A stretch of DNA of 64,000 bases from Sediminicola sp963974715. GTDB taxonomy: Bacteria > Bacteroidota > Bacteroidia > Flavobacteriales > Flavobacteriaceae. Positions 15,812 through 24,618 of this stretch are shown piece by piece. The DNA is taken from contig CAXBDK010000014.1 of the NCBI GenBank assembly GCA_963974715.1, forward strand, positions 56,197-120,196, written 5' to 3'. A program made the position numbers and the translations under genes. Below the pieces are notes generated by a model that saw only the letters and a program-made list of their open reading frames with translations, ran no database searches and had not been told where the DNA came from. The stretch's first letter is position 1. The number at the start of each line of letters is the position of its first letter.

Positions 15812-18469
15812 ATGCCCATGGGAAAACGTCATTTGTTATTTTGCTTTATAATCTTGTCGGTCGGCTTCGTGGAGGCACAGGATACCATCCAACCGATCCT
15901 TAAAAAAATATATACCACGAAACCCCTAGAAAATGTCGCAATGCCCGTTTTGGACGGCCTCTTGGACGATTCCGCCTGGGATGTTGTAGAATGGGCCGGG
16001 GACTATATAGAGAACAATCCAGATGAAAATACACCACCCAGTTTTCAGACCAAATTTAAGATTGTCTACGATTCCGATTTTTTGTATATAGGGGTACGCT
16101 GTTACGATAAACAACCTGATTCCATAGTAAGGCGCCTATCGAGAAGGGATGGTTTTGAAGGGGATTGGGTGGAATTCAACATAGACAGTTACCACGACAA
16201 AAGGACGGCCTTTTCCTTTACCATCACGGCTGCTGGCGTAAAGGGAGACGAGTTTATTTCGGACAATGGCAATAATTGGGATACGAGCTGGAACCCGATC
16301 TGGTATGCCAAAACGAACCAGGATGGTGAAGGGTGGACCGCAGAGCTAAAAATACCCTTTAGTCAGCTGAAATTCGGGAAATCAGTCGAACAGATTTGGG
16401 GCTTGCAGTCCACCCGGCTCTTTTTTAGACGGGAGGAACGTTCCCTATGGCAGCGGAAACCGGTGGATACCCCGGGATGGGTGAGCGAATTTGGGGAGCT
16501 TCACGGGCTGATGAACCTTATTCCCCAAAAACAATTGGAAATCCAGCCTTATTCGGTGGCCAGTCTCAGGACGTTCGAACCCGAAGGGGGCAACCCTTTT
16601 CAGGATGGGAACGATTCCAAGCTCAGCACCGGATTGGATGCCAAAATAGGCATTACGAACGACCTGACACTGGACCTGACCATCAATCCCGATTTTGGAC
16701 AGGTAGAGGCCGATCCTTCTGCCATTGCCCTGGACGGGTTCCAAATATTCTTCGATGAACAACGGCCCTTTTTTGTGGAGAACAAGAATATTTTTGATTA
16801 TGGGGTATCCCGCTCGGAAGCCGGTAATACCTTTGCTTCCGATAACCTCTTCTATTCCCGTCGGATCGGTAGAGATCCGCAAGGTTTTCCGGATATCCTG
16901 GAAGGGGAATATGTGGAACAGCCGGAAAACACCCCGATTCTTGGAGCGGCAAAATTTAGCGGAAAGACCAAAAATGGCTGGTCCATAGGAATTCTGGAAA
17001 GCGTTACCGCCAAAAGATCTGCCACTATAGATAACCAGGGGAATCGGAGACGGGAAGAGGTGGAACCTCTTACCAATTACTTTGTGGGAAGGGTCCAAAA
17101 GGATTTTAATGACCGCAAAACCTACATTGGTGCCATTTTAACGGCAACAAATAGGGATAAACTGTCGCCAGGCCTCGATTTTCTACATACGGCCGCCTAT
17201 AGTGGGGGAATGGATTTTAAGCACCAATGGAGCGGTCGGGACTGGTACTTTGGGGGCAATTTGCTTTGGAGCCATGTCAAGGGCAGTAGCAATGCCATTT
17301 TGAACACCCAACGTTCCATCACCCACCTTTTTCAAAGAGTGGATGCCGATTACCTGGAAATCGATCCGGACCGAAATTCCCTTAGCGGTACAGGGGGCAA
17401 CTTCCAGCTGGGAAAAATAGGGAACGGCCATTGGCGGTTTGAATCTGGGGCAACGTGGAGATCCCCGGAATTTGAACTGAACGATATAGGGTTCCTAAGA
17501 CAGGCCGATGACATAAGGCATTATACGTGGATCGGGTACCAGACCCTAAAGGCCGACAAAAATTTTAGACGGGTCGGCATCAATTACAATCATTGGAGCG
17601 TTTGGGATTTTGGGGGAAACCACAATAACCTTCTATTCAATACCAATAGTTGGCAGAATTGGACCAATTACTGGTCCAGCAATTTGGGGCTTAACTATGA
17701 ACCCATCAAGTACTCCAATTTTGCCCTTCGCGGCGGGCCCAGGCTCCGGTTATCCCCGGGACTAAGGTTCTGGAACGGGATAGGGACCGACAGCCGTAAA
17801 AAGATCCGCTTTAGCCTATATCATGAAGGGTCCAGGGCAATGGACAATTCTTACCGATCCTATACGTTGCAAATGGGCATCACCTATCAACCCATAAACC
17901 AATTGGGTATATCGGTAACGCCCGAATATGGGACCTACAACGATAAACTACAGTTTCTGGACAATGTGGAAGTGGAAGGGGAGACGGTATACCTTAATGG
18001 AAATATTTCGCAAAAGACCTTTAGCACCTCCCTTCGACTCAATTATACCATTAACCCCAACCTTACCGTCCAATACTGGGGACAGCCCTTTATCTCGATA
18101 GGAAGGTACGACAGCTTTAAAAAAGTGATAGATCCGTTGGCTAGGGACTTTAATGACCGTATTTATACATATGGCGATGATCAATTGTCAAAATTGGACG
18201 ATCGATATCAAGTGGATGAAAATAGGGACGGATCTCCCGATCTTTCATTTTCGGATCCCGACTTTTCCTTTGTACAGTTCAGGTCCAATCTGGTCCTTCG
18301 ATGGGAATACATACCGGGCTCCGAAATCTTTCTGGTATGGTCGCAGGACATCACCCGGTCCGGCAATCCGGAAGAGGGTCTATTGGAAGGATTGGAGCGG
18401 AATATTTTTGGGAACCACAAGCCCCAGAATATATTCCTGATAAAGGCTACTTACAGATTTGTACTATAA
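15812..18469 (+). CDS. DUF5916 outer-membrane protein with CBM9-like N-terminal domain
   Basis: 885 residues; the start could be the second Met (15818). The signal peptide ends near FVEAQ. Residues about 40-235 form a carbohydrate-binding family 9-like domain (PVLDGLLDDSAWD, DFLYIGVRCYD, the aromatic-rich sandwich WTAELKIPFSQLKFG). The remainder (about 250-885) is a DUF5916 region with alternating strands and a terminal Phe-x-Leu strand, consistent with an outer-membrane barrel; DPDFGQVEADPS and FFVENKNIFDYG are typical of the family. Function is unknown; a role in uptake or turnover of a surface ligand is a guess. No obvious operon partner. Confidence 0.82.
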   Translation: MPMGKRHLLFCFIILSVGFVEAQDTIQPILKKIYTTKPLENVAMPVLDGLLDDSAWDVVEWAGDYIENNPDENTPPSFQTKFKIVYDSDFLYIGVRCYDKQPDSIVRRLSRRDGFEGDWVEFNIDSYHDKRTAFSFTITAAGVKGDEFISDNGNNWDTSWNPIWYAKTNQDGEGWTAELKIPFSQLKFGKSVEQIWGLQSTRLFFRREERSLWQRKPVDTPGWVSEFGELHGLMNLIPQKQLEIQPYSVASLRTFEPEGGNPFQDGNDSKLSTGLDAKIGITNDLTLDLTINPDFGQVEADPSAIALDGFQIFFDEQRPFFVENKNIFDYGVSRSEAGNTFASDNLFYSRRIGRDPQGFPDILEGEYVEQPENTPILGAAKFSGKTKNGWSIGILESVTAKRSATIDNQGNRRREEVEPLTNYFVGRVQKDFNDRKTYIGAILTATNRDKLSPGLDFLHTAAYSGGMDFKHQWSGRDWYFGGNLLWSHVKGSSNAILNTQRSITHLFQRVDADYLEIDPDRNSLSGTGGNFQLGKIGNGHWRFESGATWRSPEFELNDIGFLRQADDIRHYTWIGYQTLKADKNFRRVGINYNHWSVWDFGGNHNNLLFNTNSWQNWTNYWSSNLGLNYEPIKYSNFALRGGPRLRLSPGLRFWNGIGTDSRKKIRFSLYHEGSRAMDNSYRSYTLQMGITYQPINQLGISVTPEYGTYNDKLQFLDNVEVEGETVYLNGNISQKTFSTSLRLNYTINPNLTVQYWGQPFISIGRYDSFKKVIDPLARDFNDRIYTYGDDQLSKLDDRYQVDENRDGSPDLSFSDPDFSFVQFRSNLVLRWEYIPGSEIFLVWSQDITRSGNPEEGLLEGLERNIFGNHKPQNIFLIKATYRFVL

Positions 18470-18582
18470 GCAGGGCAGAAAACCGAAATGGGGGCGATCA
18501 TTTCACATACCATCAGTAATTATTGGAATATTTCCATATTATTGGATTATATCCTATATTTTGGTAGTTTTACGAACAAAAG

Positions 18583-19983
18583 ATGATGGCGGAGCTATTT
18601 TGTTTGCTGGAGGTGGTGACCACGGGCAGGGGTATTGGTCAACGAAAATTGTTGGAAATATGTGCAATGCGATTTACGGGGAAGATATGTACACATAAGT
18701 TTCGTTCCCTATTAGATCCACAAGTTGCCTTATCATCCTATGTGATGGAATCTACGGGATTGGATGATGATATGCTTAGGGGACAGCCTTTGTTCGGGGA
18801 GGTTGCCGAGCAAGTATGGAATCTTACGGAGGGGGCCCTATTGATTTCAAGTGATGTTCATTTTCACCATATGGTGCTACAGCATGCCTTTTCGGAAGTA
18901 GGGCTTCTGTTTAATGTGCCCAAATTTTCGCTACCTGTTCTCTGTAGGAAATTGATTCCGGGTTTGTTGTCCTATCGGATGGATTATGTGCTTTCCACAT
19001 TGGGAATTCCTTGGGACGGGGAAGATGGGGCCGAAGCAAAGGTAACCGCCATGTCCGTTCTCTTGGGTCGCTTATTGGATCTGGACGAAGACCGAAGGGT
19101 CATCCATAGCCGTTCCTTGATCGGGAAAAAAACCTTTTCGCCTCCCGAACACCTTGAACGGTATGCTTTGGAGCGACTTCCCCCGCTACAGGGTGTCTAT
19201 TATTTTATGTGCAATAAAGGAAATGTCCTGTATGTGGGCAAATCAAAGAACATAAGGAAAAGGGCAATGGACCATTTTCGTTCCGCAAGGTCGAGTGAAC
19301 GCGAGCTCTGCAAAAGGACTTATGATATCCATTTTGAGGTAACCGGGAACGAACTTTTGGCCCTGCTCTTGGAAGCGGATGGCATACAGCAATACTTACC
19401 GATCCATAATACCCTTCAGAAAAAAATACGCCTTCCGTACCGTATCGTTTCAAGTTCGGGTCCCAAGGGAATCCTACGAATATCCGTAAAAAGGTCCGTC
19501 TTTTCGGATTTGGGGCAGACATCCTTTTACAATAGGGCGCAAGCCCTACAAAAAGTCGGGGAACTCTGTTTACGGTTCCAACTTTGCCCGATTTACTGTG
19601 GATTGGGGAAGGATTTTATTAAAAACAGCAATAATCGGGAGTGCCCCTGCGGGGGAATATGTTCCGGAAGGGAAGAAAAATACCGTTACAACAAGAGGGT
19701 CATGAAGGCAATTTCCGTACTGGAAGGGCTATCGGACAGTTACATCATCCGGGAGAAGGGCCGGGGTAAAAATGAGGATAGCTTTGTATTGGTTTCCGAG
19801 GGACGTTATAAAGGCTTCGGTTATGTCCCAAAGGAAGAAGGAATTTCCCATTTCGGGGAATTCCATAATTTCTTGGAACCACGATCCGATACCAACCACA
19901 CATCGGCAATAATACACAATTATCTTCGTAAAAATCCTTATGCGGTGCTGATTGACAAGGAAGGCAATCGAATCGTGCCATAA
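18583..19983 (+). CDS. Exonuclease-like/GIY-YIG fusion protein with degenerate exonuclease site
   Basis: 466 residues. Residues 1-170 align with the DnaQ (Pol III epsilon-type) DEDDh exonuclease, 198-285 with the GIY-YIG nuclease domain of UvrC/Cho, and the C-terminal third has a Cys cluster (ECPCGGIC). In the exonuclease part every catalytic residue differs: motif I DxETTG reads E10-V-V12-T-T-G, motif II HNxxFD reads S90-D-V-H-F-H95, and motif III HxxxxD is replaced by acidic residues near 145-151. The GIY-YIG part looks intact: Gly204-Val-Tyr206, Tyr217-Val-Gly219, Arg225, Glu264, Asn276. Likely a DNA repair endonuclease whose exonuclease-like domain now binds rather than cuts. Intact homologues are widespread in Bacteroidota. 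Confidence 0.8.
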   Translation: MMAELFCLLEVVTTGRGIGQRKLLEICAMRFTGKICTHKFRSLLDPQVALSSYVMESTGLDDDMLRGQPLFGEVAEQVWNLTEGALLISSDVHFHHMVLQHAFSEVGLLFNVPKFSLPVLCRKLIPGLLSYRMDYVLSTLGIPWDGEDGAEAKVTAMSVLLGRLLDLDEDRRVIHSRSLIGKKTFSPPEHLERYALERLPPLQGVYYFMCNKGNVLYVGKSKNIRKRAMDHFRSARSSERELCKRTYDIHFEVTGNELLALLLEADGIQQYLPIHNTLQKKIRLPYRIVSSSGPKGILRISVKRSVFSDLGQTSFYNRAQALQKVGELCLRFQLCPIYCGLGKDFIKNSNNRECPCGGICSGREEKYRYNKRVMKAISVLEGLSDSYIIREKGRGKNEDSFVLVSEGRYKGFGYVPKEEGISHFGEFHNFLEPRSDTNHTSAIIHNYLRKNPYAVLIDKEGNRIVP

Positions 19984-20067
19984 CCAAAATGTTGGGTGCA
20001 AAAATGGTGGGAATCCTAATGCCTCTTGGATCGACAAGGTCTGGATGAAATTATCTTTTTACTACAC

Positions 20068-20175
20068 CTAGCGCAAGCCAATATCTTCCAGTACCGTGTA
20101 CAGCAGCAGTATAATGGATATCGCAATACAACCAAACCCAAAAATTAGATCGAACCGTTTTCTCATATGTTCCAT
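20068..20175 (-). CDS. 35-residue single-span membrane peptide
   Basis: Small frame on the minus strand starting 8 bp after the stop of the DUF6747-like gene: a basic N terminus (MEHMRKRFDLIF), one hydrophobic stretch of about 20 residues (GFGCIAISIILLLYTVL) and a short tail EDIGLR. The close spacing and clean membrane-span design favour a real gene, although the size means chance cannot be excluded. No family recognised. Confidence 0.45.
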   Translation of the reverse strand: MEHMRKRFDLIFGFGCIAISIILLLYTVLEDIGLR

Positions 20176-20183
20176 AGTGGCCA

Positions 20184-20354
20184 TCAATCAAATGCAAAAC
20201 CCGTTACCAAACGAAATACAAAAGCATAGACAACTATGCAGAACATACTAAAACTAAAAAAGGCAAATGCCTTAAAATAATTCCGCAATAGGTAGTTTCC
20301 TATGTTCCTGAAAGTGTCCAGGTAAATTTCCTTAACAAGTAAAACTGTCTTCAT
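20184..20354 (-). CDS. Small membrane protein, DUF6747-like
   Basis: 56 residues from the ATG at 20354; the frame extends to 20426 but the shorter form matches what I recall of a conserved flavobacterial small protein family (DUF6747), with MKTVLLVKEIYLDTFRN, NYFKAF, a single membrane span and an ending close to FRLVTGFAFD. The C-terminal pattern strongly suggests purifying selection. Function unknown. It lies divergent to the ECF sigma operon with a 264-bp gap, and a 35-codon frame follows 8 bp downstream. Confidence 0.65.
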   Translation of the reverse strand: MKTVLLVKEIYLDTFRNIGNYLLRNYFKAFAFFSFSMFCIVVYAFVFRLVTGFAFD

Positions 20355-20561
20355 ATGGTATTGTTTTGATTTCCCAAAGATGGAAAGTTTTCGGACCGGC
20401 CCTTCAAAAATTCGTTTATCCGCCACAAAATAAGAACAACTGCCGTGCGGCCTCGTTTTATCGAAAAAACGGGCATTTGGACGGACGGTAAAAACTGTTA
20501 CGGATATTTTCCATCCATAAAGCCCGCTAGCGGAGCGGATGACAAAAAAATAAACGGCAAG

Positions 20562-20569
20562 ACTGTAAC
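20562..20569 (+). promoter_or_regulatory. ACTGTAAC, candidate ECF promoter element of the sigma operon
   Basis: ACTGTAAC followed by CTTTTG lies about 50 bases before the TTG start at 20619. The same octamer occurs at 15754 before the DUF5916 gene, and CTGTAAC at 46908 before the second FecR gene. ECF sigma factors commonly recognise an AAC-containing -35 and autoregulate; this is inference from the repeated word. Confidence 0.3.
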
Positions 20570-20618
20570 CTTTTGTAAATTCCAGACTATATATGGATGA
20601 AACCTAACGTAAAGTCTT

Positions 20619-21143
20619 TTGGAAACATTGACGGATGAAAATTTGATGATGGACGTGGCAAGGGGAAACCTGGATGGCCTAAAGCTCCTTTTTGAGAGGC
20701 ATCATATGCATGTCTTTAATTTTCTCTACAAAATGACGGGCGACCGTATGCTGAGCGAGGATATTGCCCAAGACGTTTTCTATAAGATCATGAAGTACCG
20801 GACCTCCTATAACAATGGCAAGTTCGTTTCTTGGCTTTTCACCATTGCCAGAAACAGTCTGAACACCCATTTTAGGAACCAAAGGCATACAGACGGGGAT
20901 ATGGACCAACTGAACGAAGTACAGTTGCAAGAGCCAGAGGGGAGGGAAGAGGAGTTTTCCCACCTCCATAGGGCCCTGTCCAAGTTAGAAGCTTCGGACC
21001 GGGAATTATTGCTATTGAACCGCTTTCAGGAAATCAAATATGCGGAGCTTGCGGAAATGACGGGTAGTACGCCGGGAGCGATCAAGACAAAGGTAAGCAG
21101 GGCATTGGGCAAATTAAGGGAAATTTATTTTGAAATAATTTGA
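20619..21143 (+). CDS. ECF RNA polymerase sigma factor (SigE-like)
   Basis: 174 residues starting from TTG at 20619, chosen because ETLTDENLMMDVARGNLDGLKLLFERHH gives the normal region 2 N terminus; the first ATG would remove it. Region 2 (about 10-80, with the core-binding segment SEDIAQDVFYKIMKYR) and region 4 (about 115-165, helix-turn-helix KYAELAEMTGSTPGAIKTKVSRALGKLR) are present. The anti-sigma gene begins 2 bp after its stop. With the two DUF4097-like genes it forms a four-gene operon, probably an envelope-stress or membrane-homeostasis response with autoregulation. Confidence 0.92.
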   Translation: METLTDENLMMDVARGNLDGLKLLFERHHMHVFNFLYKMTGDRMLSEDIAQDVFYKIMKYRTSYNNGKFVSWLFTIARNSLNTHFRNQRHTDGDMDQLNEVQLQEPEGREEEFSHLHRALSKLEASDRELLLLNRFQEIKYAELAEMTGSTPGAIKTKVSRALGKLREIYFEII

Positions 21144-21145
21144 AT

Positions 21146-21943
21146 ATGGAAACAGCACATATCAAGGATCGGTTGGTGGATTATCTGGACGGAACGCTGG
21201 AAGCATACCAACGTGAAGAGGTGAGGGCACATTTGGAAAGCTGTGCGACCTGTTCCCAGGAACTGGAGGAACTGAAAACCATCCTTTCGGCATTTAAAAA
21301 TGAAGCAATGGAAAGGCCTTCCGCCTCCCTGCGAACCAACTTTTATGCCCTTGTGGAAAAGGAGAAGGAATTGGACACCAAGGTGCTTCCCCTTCAAGTT
21401 GGAAAGGGCAGGAAAACAAAAGAATGGGCAATGGGGGGCGTACGGATGGCGGCGGGAGTGGCCCTGTTGGTGGGCGCCTATTTTTTTGGCAAATACCAGG
21501 AAGGGAACACCAATATGGAACAGATCGGCAATCTGCGGGCGGAAACCTTGGAAGTAAGACAAACGGCCATGTTGTCCCTAATGGAGAACGCCTCCGCCAG
21601 TAAGCGCATCCAGGGGGTAAATTTCATCACGGAGCAGGACAAATTGGATACGGAAATAATAGGGGCCCTTGCAGATAGGATGTTGTACGACGAAAACACC
21701 AATGTACGGTTGACGGCGGTGGAGGCGTTGGGAAAATTCACTTCTTTCGGGCAAGTAAAGGACGCTTTTATAAAGGCCCTAAAAACCGAGAAAGACCCAA
21801 CGGTACAGATAGCCATTATACACACTTTGGTCAGGATCCAGGAAAAACGGGCGATTGCGCCGATGCGGGATCTTTTGGACCAAGAGGACACCCAACCCTT
21901 CGTAAAGGAACAGATAGAATCATTAATTCCAAGTATTATATAA
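21146..21943 (+). CDS. Anti-sigma factor with zinc-finger motif and C-terminal HEAT repeats
   Basis: 265 residues from the ATG at 21146; the frame allows a TTG at 21140. The anti-sigma ZAS motif H-x3-C-x2-C is complete at His29, Cys33 and Cys36. A single membrane span (about 97-115) puts the N terminus in the cytoplasm and the rest in the periplasm. The C-terminal part (about 150-262) contains helical HEAT-type repeats (ALADRMLYDENTNVRLTAVEAL, then VKDAFIKALKTEKDPTVQIA), an unusual periplasmic sensor module for such a protein. It should hold the sigma factor at the membrane until a signal acts on the HEAT part. Confidence 0.85.
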   Translation: METAHIKDRLVDYLDGTLEAYQREEVRAHLESCATCSQELEELKTILSAFKNEAMERPSASLRTNFYALVEKEKELDTKVLPLQVGKGRKTKEWAMGGVRMAAGVALLVGAYFFGKYQEGNTNMEQIGNLRAETLEVRQTAMLSLMENASASKRIQGVNFITEQDKLDTEIIGALADRMLYDENTNVRLTAVEALGKFTSFGQVKDAFIKALKTEKDPTVQIAIIHTLVRIQEKRAIAPMRDLLDQEDTQPFVKEQIESLIPSII

Positions 21944-21963
21944 TCATCAAAAAACGAACAGTT

Positions 21964-22722
21964 ATGAAACGATCAATTGCATTTTTAACGGTATTTGTAC
22001 TGTCCACCGGCCTTTGGGCACAAGGATATACGCACTCCCTCGACGGTATCAAATGGGTAAAAATCGAGTCTAAGTCGGACATTGTGTTAAAAACCCATTC
22101 CAAGTCACAGTTGCTGATAAAGGGAAAGACCACGGACCCTATTCCCGAGAAGGCAAAAGGATTGCGATTGGTAGGGGACGACGGAACCGATAATACCGAG
22201 GTAGGTTTTTATGTATTCAAGGACGGGAACGACCTGATCATCCGAAACCTTCGGAAGATGGACGGGGGCTCATCGGAAATTTACCTGCCCTCCAACCAGA
22301 ACATTTCCGTAAACAGCAAAGGTCTGAACGATATGGAGATTACCGGTTTTAGTGGGGAAATAGAAGCGAGCGCCGAAGTGACGGGAAATATTACCATTTT
22401 GGAGGCCACGGGACCCATTACCGCCAATTCCAATACCGGAAATATCTCCGTAACCTTCAACAAGGTGAACCAAGCGGCGCCCATCTCCATTTCGACCGCC
22501 ACCGGGGAGGTCGACATTACCCTTCCCACCGATACGCCCGCAGATCTTTCCCTGCAATCCACTATGGGGGAAATATATACGAATTTTGATCTGAGCGTAC
22601 CGGATAAAAACGGTCTAAAGGCCGTATCCACCCAAAAAATAAATGGGGCGATCAATAAAGGTGGGGTCAAGATCAATTTGAATTCGGCCACAGGGAATAT
22701 CTATTTAAGGAAAAAACAATAA
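21964..22722 (+). CDS. DUF4097-like beta-helical exported protein (first copy)
   Basis: 252 residues with a signal peptide (MKRSIAFLTVFVLSTGLWAQ). The mature protein is made of short repeated beta strands (ITGFSGEIEASAEVTGNITILEATGPITANSNTGNISV cut into about 20-residue units), the pattern of DUF4097/putative adhesin proteins, and ends LNSATGNIYLRKKQ. It is likely periplasmic or cell-surface. Third gene of the ECF operon, 20 bp after the anti-sigma gene; a target or co-sensor of the stress response. Biochemical function is unknown. Confidence 0.75.
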   Translation: MKRSIAFLTVFVLSTGLWAQGYTHSLDGIKWVKIESKSDIVLKTHSKSQLLIKGKTTDPIPEKAKGLRLVGDDGTDNTEVGFYVFKDGNDLIIRNLRKMDGGSSEIYLPSNQNISVNSKGLNDMEITGFSGEIEASAEVTGNITILEATGPITANSNTGNISVTFNKVNQAAPISISTATGEVDITLPTDTPADLSLQSTMGEIYTNFDLSVPDKNGLKAVSTQKINGAINKGGVKINLNSATGNIYLRKKQ

Positions 22723-22733
22723 AATAACCAACT

Positions 22734-23456
22734 ATGAAAACACTCTTAATTGCCCTATTATTGGGACTTTGGGGCCTTAGTGCCCATGCGCAAAAGACCA
22801 TTGAACGAAATATCGAATATGGAAATCGCACGATAACCATGGATGTTAAGTTCGCTTCGGAAATTGAAGTCAAGACTTGGGACAAACCTACTATTTATTT
22901 TAAGGCGGACCTGACCACTGAAGATGGTAAATACTTGGATCTTTATAAATTGGACATTGATGAGGGGGGCGCTACCATATCCATCGTTTCAGATCCCGTC
23001 CCTATTTTTAAGGCATTTCAAAAGGAGAGGGACGGAAACGGTTCCAATAGTAAGAACGGTTATTGCTGTTCAAATTTCGAATATACCTTTAATTATACCC
23101 TGTATGTTCCCAAAAATGCGGTGTTCAAAGTGAGCAGCATCAATGGAAACCTGAAATCCGATCTGGTGGAGGGGCAGTTCAGCGCCGAACTTATAAACGG
23201 GAACATCGATATTAAAAAATACGCTGGCACCTTGGACCTGAATACGATCAACGGCGAAATAGACCTGATAATGGTCAACACACGCCTTAAGGCCGAAACC
23301 ATACATGGTAATATCTTTGCGGACGAGCGACTAAAATTCGCTTCTTCCAAGGATAAGATGATCGGACAGGAAATAGAGGGCGCCACCGACAATGCGGTAC
23401 ATAAGCTTAAGCTGAATACGATCAATGGCAATATGTACCTAAGAAAGGAACTATAG
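22734..23456 (+). CDS. DUF4097-like beta-helical exported protein (second copy)
   Basis: 240 residues with signal peptide MKTLLIALLLGLWGLSAHAQ. Similar repeat architecture to the previous gene (INGNLKSDLVEGQFSAEL, INGNIDIKKYAGTLDLNTINGEIDLI) and nearly the same C-terminal ending, LNTINGNMYLRKEL, so the two are paralogues despite wide divergence in the first half. A Cys pair (YCCSNF, mid-protein) may form a disulphide. It starts 11 bp after the first copy and closes the ECF operon. Function unknown. Confidence 0.75.
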   Translation: MKTLLIALLLGLWGLSAHAQKTIERNIEYGNRTITMDVKFASEIEVKTWDKPTIYFKADLTTEDGKYLDLYKLDIDEGGATISIVSDPVPIFKAFQKERDGNGSNSKNGYCCSNFEYTFNYTLYVPKNAVFKVSSINGNLKSDLVEGQFSAELINGNIDIKKYAGTLDLNTINGEIDLIMVNTRLKAETIHGNIFADERLKFASSKDKMIGQEIEGATDNAVHKLKLNTINGNMYLRKEL

Positions 23457-23858
23457 GGTGGAATTGTAAATGTCCCCATTCATTAAAATTAGTGACGCAA
23501 TCACCTATATAACGCACGAGGGCTTGCACAATGGCCAAGATCGTTTTATCTTTATGGTATCCTAATCGGGGTGCTTTTATAAAGTAAGGGCTGAGATCAT
23601 ACCCGTGGTATTCGATGGATAATGCCATTGAAAAAATAGGATAGCAAAGGGAACTTAAAATGTGAAATATCATTTTGGTTCCCTTTGTCCTTTAAAAGAC
23701 ATCCGATCAATGGCCATATTCGGGATCGCGACAACTTATAAAGAAAAAAGAGCCTGGAAGTGGTATGGTCCATTCCAGGCTCTCTCAATTGATAGGGATG
23801 ACCTAACTTACCGGAAATGATCCTATTGTCAAATACCTCCCCTTACTTTACTGATTTT
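23457..23858. other. 402-bp gap after the ECF operon
   Basis: Two convergent gene sets meet here. Apart from the minus-strand terminator at 23750-23782 nothing convincing is seen; a minus-strand 83-codon frame overlapping the end of the second DUF4097 gene has no domain and an unlikely composition. Confidence 0.4.
23744..23782 (-). terminator. Terminator of the lmo0937-like gene
   Basis: A perfect 10-bp stem GAGCCTGGAA (23750-23759) / TTCCAGGCTC (23773-23782) has an A run on its left side, which becomes a T run on the minus strand. It lies 77 bp downstream of the small membrane protein gene. Confidence 0.75.
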
Positions 23859-24026
23859 TTACAAAGGTTTCCTCCCGGATATAATATTGTAAAGAATTAC
23901 GACTACGGCAATTACTATTAAAATATGCAGTAAATTACTGGTAGCCAGTCCCGGAACGATATCCAATAGACCCAAGACCCAAATAACGATACAAATAACG
24001 GCAACGAGCCAAAGCAGACTTCTCAT
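23859..24026 (-). CDS. lmo0937-family small membrane protein
   Basis: 55 residues on the minus strand from the ATG at 24026. Two hydrophobic helices (about 3-21 and 31-48) are joined by DIVPGLATSN, and the end is NIISGRKPL. This is the layout of the lmo0937-type family (L/W-rich first helix, G-rich turn, V/I-rich second helix, then a (T/S)GR(K/R) tail). Function is unknown; such proteins often appear under envelope stress. A strong terminator follows, so it is a single-gene unit. Confidence 0.8.
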   Translation of the reverse strand: MRSLLWLVAVICIVIWVLGLLDIVPGLATSNLLHILIVIAVVVILYNIISGRKPL

Positions 24027-24201
24027 AATTAATGGTTTAATTGTTCCCCTCTAAGATAGTAAAGTTCTTATAAATTGTTAAAATTATTAGCGAAAAAGAT
24101 GGAATTTGATAAAAAATATTTGAATCCTATTTTATTAGATCATTTTATTTGTTAAATAGGTCAAAACATAAAATAGTTTTGCTGTATCCGATGCCGAACC
24201 A

Positions 24202-24618
24202 TCATATCAGATGTACCCTGTCCACAAATTCAGAGATCGATTTTTCAAGCACCGTCCGCAATTGCAAGAAACTGGAAGGCTTGGTAATATACCCATTGGC
24301 TCCCAATGACATACTTTCCTTGATGTTCATTTCAGAGGAGGAGGTAGAAAGCATGATTACGGGAATATGTTTGAACTTGGCAGATTCGCGTATTGCACGA
24401 AGACAGTCCAAACCGTTCATCCCCGGCATATTAAGATCCAAGAATATAAGTTCCGGAAGGTTGAGGATGCTACCCATTAAATCTTGCAACAAATTTTCGC
24501 ACCTATCATATCCTGTCATGGAAATGTTCGGAAAACTTTCCTTTACGGCATCTTCAAATAATACCCGATCATCCTCATCGTCCTCGGCAAATAATACACC
24601 TTTGTAAAGCTTCTGCAT
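24202..24618 (-). CDS. Single-domain response regulator
   Basis: 138 residues, a receiver domain alone. Acidic pocket at Asp13/Asp14, phospho-acceptor Asp61 in FLDLNMPGMNG, Ser93 in the signalling position, and Lys113 before a Pro (TKPSS). No output domain, so it probably acts as a phosphate relay or by protein contact. No histidine kinase is adjacent. It is divergent from the AraC regulator gene with a 230-bp gap that holds no recognisable operator. Confidence 0.9.
   Translation of the reverse strand: MQKLYKGVLFAEDDEDDRVLFEDAVKESFPNISMTGYDRCENLLQDLMGSILNLPELIFLDLNMPGMNGLDCLRAIRESAKFKHIPVIMLSTSSSEMNIKESMSLGANGYITKPSSFLQLRTVLEKSISEFVDRVHLI

Noticed and set aside
16445..17098. 217-codon frame antisense to the DUF5916 gene
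   Set aside because: Fully inside a strong coding frame on the other strand with family matches; composition is that of a shadow frame.
23422..23673. Minus-strand 83-codon frame after the second DUF4097 gene
   Set aside because: It overlaps the real gene end, has no recognisable domain and is not followed by a plausible terminator.
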